DNA from: an uncultured Porphyromonadaceae bacterium
Lineage (GTDB): Bacteria; Bacteroidota; Bacteroidia; Bacteroidales; Muribaculaceae
Assembly (NCBI GenBank): GCA_947174225.1
Contig: CAMWIF010000014.1
Coordinates: 1 to 16,255, forward strand
Direction: 5' to 3'
Length of the DNA stretch: 16,255 nucleotides
The notes below the pieces were generated by a model. It did not search any database. It saw only the letters and a list, made by a program, of their open reading frames with translations, and was not told where the DNA came from. Made by a program: the position numbers and the translations under genes. Positions within the stretch are counted from its first letter, which is position 1. Each line of letters opens with the position of its first letter. Shown here in pieces: positions 7,946-14,888 of this stretch.

Positions 7946-9940
7946 ATGGGTATCAAGTCAGTATTATTCACCGTAATGGCTGCCTCAGCCTTAATGGTAT
8001 CCGCAAAGCCTTTGACCGTCTCATCCCCCGACAACAGCATATCGCTCAAGTTCGACACCGATAAAGGGATAGCCCAATATTCCGTAGAGCGCAATGGCAA
8101 AACTATCCTCAACCCTTCTCGCCTCGGTATCGACATCAAGGATGGTGTTGATTTCAGCGAGGGTTTCTCAGTGGCTCGATCTTCACAAGACAGCCATTCC
8201 GAGACATGGCGTCCCGTATGGGGTGAAGAGGCAGAAATAGCCGACAACTACAATGAGCTGCGCGTGACACTTGCACAGAAAAAGCTTGCTCCGGGACGCA
8301 CACTCGACATTGTATTTCGTGTCTTCAACGATGGTATAGGTTTCCGTTATGAATTTCCACGTCAGAAAGACCTTGGCGACTTCACCATTATGAATGAGCT
8401 TACGGAATTTGCTTTTGCCGACAACCACACAACGTGGTCAATTCCCGCAGAGGGCTACCGATTCTATGAAGCTCTCTTCCGTGAGTTGCCTCTTGACAGT
8501 ATGGGCTACGTAAGTACCCCCGTTACCCTCCGTGCCTCCGACGGCACACACATGGCTCTTCATCAGGCTAACCTCACAGATTATGCCGCGATGAACGTGG
8601 AAGCAACTCCCGGAAGCAACACATTGCGTGCCCGACTCACTCCCTGGATGAACGGTGATGCCGTATATGTCACCAATGTACGTGTATCACCCTGGCGCAC
8701 ACTCATCATTGCCGACAATGCCGGTAATATGGCTTTGAGCCGCATAATGCTTAATCTCAATGAACCGTGTGCCATAGAAAACGCTGAGGAATTTTGTAAG
8801 CCCCAAAGATACATAGGCGTCTGGTGGTGCTATCATATGAAGACTGCCACATGGGAAGCCGGAGAAAATCATGGAGCTACAACTGAGAATGTGAAACGCT
8901 ATATGGATTTCGCCGCACGTCACAACTTCGGAGGTGTGTTGGTAGAGGGCTGGAACCACGACTGGGCAACATGGGATTTCTCCTTCACCCGCCCGTATGA
9001 GGATTTCGATATTGCCGAGATCAATCGTTATGGTCGTGAAAAAGGTGTAGCACTTATAGGGCACCACGAAACCGGAGGTAAGCTCGCCAACTACGAGCGT
9101 CAGATGGCGGATGGTATGAAGCTCTACAAAGATAACGGTATGCACTATGTAAAGACAGGGTATGTAGGCGATCTCCTCGACGACAAAGAGCGTCATAGCA
9201 GCCAGTTCGGTGTACGCCACTATCGCAAGGTAATAGAAACCGCAGCTGCCCATAACCTTGCCATTGACAATCATGAACCCGTGATGCCTACCGGTCTGCA
9301 ACGTACTTATCCCAACCTTATGACTCAGGAAGGTGTGCGCGGTCAGGAATGGGACGCTTGGTGCCCCGAAGGCGGCAACCCTCCAAGCCACACTGTGACA
9401 CTCCCCTTCACCAGAGGTTTGGCAGGACCTATGGATTTCACTCCCGTAACCTTCCGCTTTGAAAATCCTGTTATGCCTCAGACACACGTCAACACTACCC
9501 TTGCAAAACAATTGGCTCTCTTCGTCATACTCTATTCACCTCTCCAGATGGCTTCTGACGAGATTGAAAACTACGAGGCTAATCCCGGTCCATTCCAGTT
9601 TGTATGTGACTGTCCCACCGATTGGGAACGCACCGTATTCCCGGAGGCTGAAATCGGTAAATATATCACCACTGCACGCAAAGAGAAAGGCGGCGATAGT
9701 TGGTTCGTGGGTAGTGCCACAGGCGATGAGGCACGTGTAGCCAATATTAATCTTGCTTTCCTTGATCCTGGCTGCACCTATCGTGCCACAATCTACCGCG
9801 ACGGAGAGAATGCCAACTATGACACTGACCCCTATCCCGTGATAATAGAACAGAAAGATGTAACCTCCGATATGGCTCTCAACATTCCTCAGGGCAGAAG
9901 TGGCGGTTGCGCCATCAAGCTCACAAAACTGTCAAAGTAA
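7946..9940 (+). CDS. GH97 family alpha-glucoside hydrolase (SusB-like, inverting type)
   Basis: The 664-residue protein has a plain signal peptide (MGIKSVLFTVMAASALMVSA) and no lipobox, so it should be periplasmic. It shows the GH97 order: N-terminal beta super-sandwich (about 25-280), (beta/alpha)8 catalytic domain starting near RYIGVWWCYHMKTATWE (about 290-560), and a C-terminal beta domain. Three glutamates, E375 (GHHETGG), E444 (IDNHEP) and E468 (RGQEWDAW), are spaced by 69 and 24 residues. As I recall them, the SusB catalytic residues E439, E508 and E532 have the same spacing; E462 also falls where SusB calcium ligand E526 would. That supports an inverting, calcium-dependent alpha-glucosidase rather than the retaining alpha-galactosidase branch, which uses an Asp nucleophile. 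It would release glucose from the non-reducing end of imported oligosaccharides. The start is 3 bases after the previous stop, and the next gene begins 1 base after this stop. Confidence 0.93.
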   Translation: MGIKSVLFTVMAASALMVSAKPLTVSSPDNSISLKFDTDKGIAQYSVERNGKTILNPSRLGIDIKDGVDFSEGFSVARSSQDSHSETWRPVWGEEAEIADNYNELRVTLAQKKLAPGRTLDIVFRVFNDGIGFRYEFPRQKDLGDFTIMNELTEFAFADNHTTWSIPAEGYRFYEALFRELPLDSMGYVSTPVTLRASDGTHMALHQANLTDYAAMNVEATPGSNTLRARLTPWMNGDAVYVTNVRVSPWRTLIIADNAGNMALSRIMLNLNEPCAIENAEEFCKPQRYIGVWWCYHMKTATWEAGENHGATTENVKRYMDFAARHNFGGVLVEGWNHDWATWDFSFTRPYEDFDIAEINRYGREKGVALIGHHETGGKLANYERQMADGMKLYKDNGMHYVKTGYVGDLLDDKERHSSQFGVRHYRKVIETAAAHNLAIDNHEPVMPTGLQRTYPNLMTQEGVRGQEWDAWCPEGGNPPSHTVTLPFTRGLAGPMDFTPVTFRFENPVMPQTHVNTTLAKQLALFVILYSPLQMASDEIENYEANPGPFQFVCDCPTDWERTVFPEAEIGKYITTARKEKGGDSWFVGSATGDEARVANINLAFLDPGCTYRATIYRDGENANYDTDPYPVIIEQKDVTSDMALNIPQGRSGGCAIKLTKLSK

Positions 9941-9941
9941 T

Positions 9942-12119
9942 ATGAATAATTCTATGAGATCTATCATACTTTCCGGCTTTTTGTCTCTCACCGCCTCTCT
10001 CTGTCTCGGAGAGACGGTGGTGAAGACCCCGGCTTACACCTGGCACGGTGACACCATCACCCAAGGTGTATTCATGGCAACCGCACCATCGGCTACGGAA
10101 ATCATATCCACCTACTCAGCTCAACCGGGCTATTATATGGGTATAGACAAGCAATGGAAACTGAAAAACGACATCAGCCAATATCCTCAGCTCACTACAC
10201 CCAACCGTCTTCATCAGGCAATTTATAATATGGGACTTGATGAGATGGTGAACGCTGTAGAACCGGATACCACACTGCGCACCGGTAAGGAATGGGCAGG
10301 GGTCTGGACACGCGATGTTAGCTATTCCATCCTTCTCTCTATGGCATATATGCAGCCCGAGGCATCCAAAATCTCACTGATGAAGAAGGTTGATCCTATG
10401 GGACGCATAATCCAAGATACAGGTTCAGGTGGTGCATGGCCCGTATCAACCGACCGCGAGATATGGTGTGTGGCAGCTTGGGAGATATATAAAGTGACAG
10501 GTAATAAGCAATGGCTCGAATATATCTACCCTATAATCAAACGCTCGCTTGAAACCGACCGCACAGCTTTCTACGATACAGAGTCAGGTCTTGTGAGAGG
10601 CGAAACCTCCTTTATTGACTGGCGAGAGCAAAGCCATCCACGTTGGATGCAGTGTGCCGACATATACAACACAGAGACTCTCTCTACCTCCGTAGTACAC
10701 GCTGAGGCTTGGAAAGTACTTGGTGAGATAGCCACAATCTTAGGACATAAAGATGTAGCGAAAGATGCATTTGCCCAATCTGAAGCAATAACGGCAGCCA
10801 TCAACAAACATCTCTGGATGGACGATAAGGGTTATTATGCCATGTATCGCTATGGGCGTGACAATATGATTGTGAATCCGCGTGCGGAGACTCTCGGTGA
10901 ATCGCTTGCAATAATGTGGGATATAGCTCCCGAAAGCAGAGCCAAAACCGTGACAGCCAATAATCCTACCACTCCTTACGGAGTAGCCACGTTCTATCCC
11001 TCTATTGCCGACATACCCGCCTATCATAATAAGTCGTTATGGCCTTGGGTCGGCGCATGGTGGGGACTTGCCAACGCTAAAGCCGGTAATGAAAAGGGTG
11101 TTATGGAAGCTATAGGGAGTGTATTCCGTCCGGCAGCATTATTCTGTACGAATAAGGAGAACTTCAATATCGAAAACGGTGACATTGCCACCGAATTAAA
11201 TTCATCGAATATGTTGTGGTGTCTGAGCGGTAATATAGCCCTCACCCACAAAGTGCTTTTCGGTATAGATTTCGAGAAAGACGGTCTTGCATTTCATCCT
11301 TTCGTACCCCAAGCACTTGCCGGCACACGTTCACTAAACGGTTTCAGATACCGTGATGCTGTGCTTGACATTACCATCAGCGGATATGGTGATAAGATCA
11401 AATCATTTAAGGTTAATGGCAAGGAACAGTCTCCTTTCATTCCGGCAAAGAACGCAAAGGGAAATATGAAAATCGACATCGTTATGGCTGACAACACCAT
11501 TCCGGAAATAGGAATAAACCATAAGGGTCATAGCAACGCTCCCCTTACTCCTATTGTCTGGCTGGAAGGAAATACCCTTACTTGGAACCCGATAGAGTAC
11601 ATTGGTTATTACATCGTTCTGAAAGATGGTAAGCAGATTGCCAAAACAAATGCCACCACCTACGATGCCTCTCAGCCGGGAGAATATCAGGTGATCGGTG
11701 TATCAACTGACGGAGTGGAGAGTTTTGCTTCCGAACCACGTTCAACTCGCAAGCAGATATATGTGGAAGCTGGTAAAGTCAGCAACGACAAAAACTCGAC
11801 ACTCAATATACCTGTCAACGTATCCGAAGAGGGAGATTACTTCATCACGGTTAACTACGCTAACGGCAATGGTCCCGTAAATACTGAGAATAAATGTGCT
11901 ATCCGCACTTTGACTGTTGACGGTGACAAGGAAGGATTGATAGTAATGCCCCAGAGAGGACGAGATAACTGGGATGAATACGGCTGGTCAAATTCTGTAA
12001 AAGTCCATCTCACACCCGGCAATCACACGGTAGGTCTCGACTTCCGTCCAGAGAACGAGAATATGAATATCCACACCAACCACGCCGTAATCGCCGGTAT
12101 CAAATTAGTAAAAGATTAA
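9942..12119 (+). CDS. Unassigned (alpha/alpha)6-type glycoside hydrolase with FN3-like and CBM-like C-terminal modules
   Basis: Counting from the ATG at 9942, the protein has 725 residues, a signal peptide (MNNSMRSIILSGFLSLTASL) and no acceptable lipobox (the residue before Cys is Leu). It is probably periplasmic. The main domain (about 25-530) is helical, with motifs of six-hairpin glycosidases: GVWTRDVSYSI (D125), GGAWPVSTDREIW, SFIDWREQSH (D226, E229), WPWVGAWWGLANAKAG and GDIATELNSSNMLWCLSGN (E418). D125 and E418 are my guesses for general acid and base, by analogy with debranching-enzyme and GH125-like folds. Residues about 537-602 resemble a fibronectin type III domain and 604-725 a CBM6/35-like beta sandwich. 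I cannot name the CAZy family; candidates are the loosely annotated MGH1-like or glycogen-debranching-like proteins. The 1-base gap after GH97 says the two are made together and probably act on the same oligosaccharide. Confidence 0.8.
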   Translation: MNNSMRSIILSGFLSLTASLCLGETVVKTPAYTWHGDTITQGVFMATAPSATEIISTYSAQPGYYMGIDKQWKLKNDISQYPQLTTPNRLHQAIYNMGLDEMVNAVEPDTTLRTGKEWAGVWTRDVSYSILLSMAYMQPEASKISLMKKVDPMGRIIQDTGSGGAWPVSTDREIWCVAAWEIYKVTGNKQWLEYIYPIIKRSLETDRTAFYDTESGLVRGETSFIDWREQSHPRWMQCADIYNTETLSTSVVHAEAWKVLGEIATILGHKDVAKDAFAQSEAITAAINKHLWMDDKGYYAMYRYGRDNMIVNPRAETLGESLAIMWDIAPESRAKTVTANNPTTPYGVATFYPSIADIPAYHNKSLWPWVGAWWGLANAKAGNEKGVMEAIGSVFRPAALFCTNKENFNIENGDIATELNSSNMLWCLSGNIALTHKVLFGIDFEKDGLAFHPFVPQALAGTRSLNGFRYRDAVLDITISGYGDKIKSFKVNGKEQSPFIPAKNAKGNMKIDIVMADNTIPEIGINHKGHSNAPLTPIVWLEGNTLTWNPIEYIGYYIVLKDGKQIAKTNATTYDASQPGEYQVIGVSTDGVESFASEPRSTRKQIYVEAGKVSNDKNSTLNIPVNVSEEGDYFITVNYANGNGPVNTENKCAIRTLTVDGDKEGLIVMPQRGRDNWDEYGWSNSVKVHLTPGNHTVGLDFRPENENMNIHTNHAVIAGIKLVKD

Positions 12120-12167
12120 CTCATCAAGAAAAATCTTAAGGTAAAAACATCATAAAAACAAAAATCT

Positions 12168-12292
12168 GATGAACCATCCCGACCCCCACGATGTTATAAT
12201 ATCAGAAAATCGTTTCATGATGTTAGGTTAGTTTGAAAAGTATTATGGAAAACATTACACAAGCGGTCGATGTGAATCGGCCGCTTGCTTCA
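12168..12292 (+). repeat. Intergenic direct repeat, copy 1
   Basis: This 125-base element recurs at 14748-14872, exactly 2580 bases downstream, in the same orientation. Only four positions differ (12180, 12181, 12183, 12186), and 12187-12292 is identical over 106 bases. A shared AACAAAAATC just upstream (12157 and 14730) suggests the homology may extend further with a 7-base indel. Inside are GATGTTA twice (12190 and 12219), an imperfect palindrome around TTATAA, and a 12-bp hairpin at the 3' end. It lies between the end of the PUL and the BspA-like gene. Confidence 0.95.
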
Positions 12293-12298
12293 TTTTTT
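12260..12298 (+). terminator. Hairpin with T-tract, probable PUL operon terminator
   Basis: Arms CAAGCGGTCGAT (12260-12271) and ATCGGCCGCTTG (12276-12287) pair over 12 bp with one G-T wobble around a GTGA tetraloop. Six T residues follow at 12293-12298, after a short spacer of 5 bases. The spacer makes it slightly non-canonical. It would end the operon about 140 bases past the stop at 12119, or end a small RNA made from the repeat. Confidence 0.65.
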
Positions 12299-12332
12299 AT
12301 CCGTGTAATATAGAATTTTAAGGAATTATTCA

Positions 12333-12340
12333 TAAATTTG
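12333..12340 (+). promoter_or_regulatory. -7 promoter box for the BspA-like gene
   Basis: TAAATTTG is a perfect TAnnTTTG box, 30 bases before the ATG at 12371 and just after the hairpin of repeat copy 1. No clear -33 TTG is seen at the right distance. It gives the BspA-like gene its own transcription start, independent of the PUL. Confidence 0.55.
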
Positions 12341-12370
12341 CACATCATAACTGATAAATCTAAAATTCTT

Positions 12371-14545
12371 ATGAAAAAATTAGGTATCTGCATACTATTG
12401 GCATTATGGATAATAAGCGCAAAGGCTGAGCCTGTCAAGGTAAACGATCTGTATTATAATCTATTTGAAGAGACATTGACTGCCTCGGTGACTTATAATT
12501 TTGATACCCCTGACGAGAATGACAGATTTAATTATACCCAATTGCCATCAGAAATCGTAATACCCCCTACTATTGTGGTAGATGATAAGACCTATACAGT
12601 CACTTCAGTAGGGCAACAAGCATTTATCTCATGCGATCAGTTAGAAAGCGTTTCTTTACCCTCCACATTGGTCACGATAGGTAGCGAGGCATTCTCATAT
12701 ACGGGATTGAAATCAATTGTCCTTCCCGAAAATATTGAATCTATAGGCATAAATGCATTCGGTGGCTGTCGTAATTTAACTGAGATAGAATTACCTTCCT
12801 CTCTTCGTAAAATAGGTAGTAGTGCTTTCTCTTATACAGGTCTAACTACTATCTCACTTCCGGAAGGCATAACCGATATTTCTGAAGATGCATTTTTCTA
12901 TGCTAATTTGGAAAATATCATATTGCCTTCTACCATAACCACAATAGGCTCCTCAGCATTCAGTGGTTGTAAGAATCTTAAAGAAATTATCTTCCCTGAG
13001 AATCTTGAAACAATCGGTAAACAAGCGTTTAAGAACTGCACAGCTTTGGAGTCACTATACCTCAATAAAGTGAATAACATAGGTGAGAAAGCTTTTGAGG
13101 ACTGTTCGGGTATCAATAATATTGATTTCGGTACAGGCAGTTTAACAATCGGATCTGAGGCTTTCGCTGAATGTACCGGATTGTCTGAAATCACCATCCC
13201 GGAAACTGTGGTGGAAATAGGTTATATGGCATTTTATGATTGTATGGGAATTAAGGGTGTAAATATAAGCGATGGTAACTCACCGCTTCTGTTAGTACAC
13301 GCCCCATTTGCTAATTGCCCTGTCACTGATCTATACATAGGACGTGACATTACCGGGGATAAATGGAATGACTACTTTACATCGAATAAACAACTTGAAA
13401 AAGTGGTGTTAGGTGATGAGGTCACTACCCTACCCAATCGAATGTTCTATTACTGTAAGTCAATAAAAGAAATTACATTTGGAGACCATATCAAAACCGT
13501 TAAGAACGATGCCTTCACCAAATGTGAAAATTTAAAGCGAGTAAACTGCAAATCAGTAGATAACTGGGCAGAAATTAATTTTGAGGACACTTCCTCAAAT
13601 CCGTTAACTAATGGCGCTGACTTGTATGTTGACGACCAATTAGTGACAGACATAGTTTTTTCTGATAATATCTCGGCAATAGGCGACAATGCTTTTGTAT
13701 ACTATACACCATTGAAATCGGTTGTATTATCCAAAAGTATTACAGATATTGGTGAACAGGCATTTTTCGAATGTGAGAACCTTGAGAAAGTTTCAATAGA
13801 GGCAAATAGCATCAACTATGGCTCCAGGGCTTTTCTCAGATGTGAAAATATTCGTGAAGTATATTGTGATAATATATCTGATTGGCTATTGTCTAAATTT
13901 AAAACAGGACCCGCGAATCCCTTATATTATGGAGCAAAACTCTATATAGATGGTGAGCTACTTACCACTCTTGATGTGCCTGATGGCATCACTCAAATAA
14001 ATGAAAATAGCTTTTTCAACTACCCATATCTCACAAAAGTCACATTATCTGAAAGTGTGACAGAAGTTGGCACCTCTGCGTTTGCCAATTGTGAAGCTAT
14101 CGAAGAGATAATCTTAGGAAGTCATACACAGAATTTAGGCAACAGGGCTTTTAACGGTGCTAATCTAAAAACCATCGTCTCAAAAGCCACGACACCACCT
14201 ACATTTTCGCTCTACCCTACTATAGCTACTTTCAGTGACTATACAGCCGACGTGTTTGTTCCGTTCGGTGCAGCTGAAGCCTATCGTGAAAATGAGTACT
14301 GGAAAAACTTCTCTAAAATTGAAGAGAGTGATTTAGCCGGAATAAAGAATATCACCAATGACTCCCCGACTCCTTTCTCAATAAACGGAGGAACTGTAAC
14401 CGCCACAACTCCTTTAAGAATATATACTTTCAATGGCATACAGATTGGAACTATGGAATCCAATACTGACCAAACTTTACCTGACGGTATTTACCTTATA
14501 AAATCCACTGATCGAACATATAAAGTCAAAATTACAAATCGTTGA
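12371..14545 (+). CDS. BspA-like leucine-rich repeat surface protein with T9SS-type C-terminal sorting domain
   Basis: From the ATG at 12371 the protein has 724 residues and a signal peptide (MKKLGICILLALWIISAKA). The ATG is preferred because the reading frame upstream contains only a TTG inside the promoter box. Most of the chain is LRR_5 (BspA / Treponema type) repeats of about 23 residues, with the pattern IGSxAFxxCxxLxxIxLPxxL. Two larger modules repeat about 106 residues apart: each has a DNW or SDW followed by NPL..GA.LY.D..L (W399 and W505). The last 40 residues (IYTFNGIQIG, then LPDGIYLIKS and TYKVKITNR) look like a type IX secretion sorting domain. The expected role is a surface-exposed adhesin or protein-binding scaffold; no ligand can be inferred. 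It is more AT-rich than the PUL (two hand-counted 60-base stretches gave 37% and 42% GC, against 58% for one in susC), and it is bracketed by direct repeats. Confidence 0.9.
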   Translation: MKKLGICILLALWIISAKAEPVKVNDLYYNLFEETLTASVTYNFDTPDENDRFNYTQLPSEIVIPPTIVVDDKTYTVTSVGQQAFISCDQLESVSLPSTLVTIGSEAFSYTGLKSIVLPENIESIGINAFGGCRNLTEIELPSSLRKIGSSAFSYTGLTTISLPEGITDISEDAFFYANLENIILPSTITTIGSSAFSGCKNLKEIIFPENLETIGKQAFKNCTALESLYLNKVNNIGEKAFEDCSGINNIDFGTGSLTIGSEAFAECTGLSEITIPETVVEIGYMAFYDCMGIKGVNISDGNSPLLLVHAPFANCPVTDLYIGRDITGDKWNDYFTSNKQLEKVVLGDEVTTLPNRMFYYCKSIKEITFGDHIKTVKNDAFTKCENLKRVNCKSVDNWAEINFEDTSSNPLTNGADLYVDDQLVTDIVFSDNISAIGDNAFVYYTPLKSVVLSKSITDIGEQAFFECENLEKVSIEANSINYGSRAFLRCENIREVYCDNISDWLLSKFKTGPANPLYYGAKLYIDGELLTTLDVPDGITQINENSFFNYPYLTKVTLSESVTEVGTSAFANCEAIEEIILGSHTQNLGNRAFNGANLKTIVSKATTPPTFSLYPTIATFSDYTADVFVPFGAAEAYRENEYWKNFSKIEESDLAGIKNITNDSPTPFSINGGTVTATTPLRIYTFNGIQIGTMESNTDQTLPDGIYLIKSTDRTYKVKITNR

Positions 14546-14588
14546 AATAGAGAATTCATAAACTCAATTCATAATATTAAAATATTTG

Positions 14589-14620
14589 AGAGCATCCGAG
14601 TCATATCAGATGCTCTTTTT
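14589..14620 (+). terminator. Rho-independent terminator after BspA-like gene
   Basis: AGAGCATC (14589-14596) pairs with GATGCTCT (14609-14616) around a 12-base loop, and the T run 14616-14620 follows at once. It lies about 45 bases past the stop codon at 14545. Confidence 0.8.
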
Positions 14621-14747
14621 ATAACTTGAAGCTTGACGCTCATCGGAATATGAGATTATATCATCGCCATTTACATAATACAGCGACTCAATAACATATT
14701 TGTTGAAGAATGGAATTCATACACAAATTAACAAAAATCCATATCAC

Positions 14748-14872
14748 GATGAACCATCCGCATCCGCACGATGTTATAATATCAGAAAATCGTTTCATGA
14801 TGTTAGGTTAGTTTGAAAAGTATTATGGAAAACATTACACAAGCGGTCGATGTGAATCGGCCGCTTGCTTCA
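14748..14872 (+). repeat. Intergenic direct repeat, copy 2
   Basis: Same element as 12168-12292, with 121 of 125 positions identical and no gaps. The hairpin (14840-14867) is fully preserved, but the following T run is weaker (CAATTTTAAG, against CATTTTTTAT in copy 1). Identity stops right after the shared GCTTCA in both copies. This gives a sharp 3' border. Confidence 0.95.
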
Positions 14873-14888
14873 ATTTTAAGTATCTATA

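Larger units (their letters stand above)
14546..14888. other. Convergent intergenic region (343 bases)
   Basis: The gap holds a terminator for the BspA-like gene (14589-14620), an AT-rich stretch with no recognisable gene or promoter (14621-14747), and repeat copy 2 with its hairpin (14748-14872). The repeat ends 16 bases from the stop codon of the minus-strand ATPase gene. Confidence 0.8.

Noticed and set aside
8687..9511. Long open frame (274 codons) on the minus strand inside GH97
   Set aside because: It is wholly antisense to a clear GH97 catalytic domain, its product is rich in Cys and His with no recognisable domain, and it has no promoter or leader. It is a codon-bias shadow.
12245..12313. 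Short reading frame beginning MENITQAVDVNRPLAS inside both repeat copies
   Set aside because: It overlaps the hairpin and the downstream promoter region, has no convincing leader, and the C termini diverge at once where repeat identity ends. Identical DNA in both copies explains the shared peptide.
12168..14872. Composite transposon interpretation of the repeat pair
   Set aside because: No transposase or integrase is present, the repeats lack terminal inverted repeats, and I see no target-site duplication. A recombination cassette or repeated RNA element fits better.
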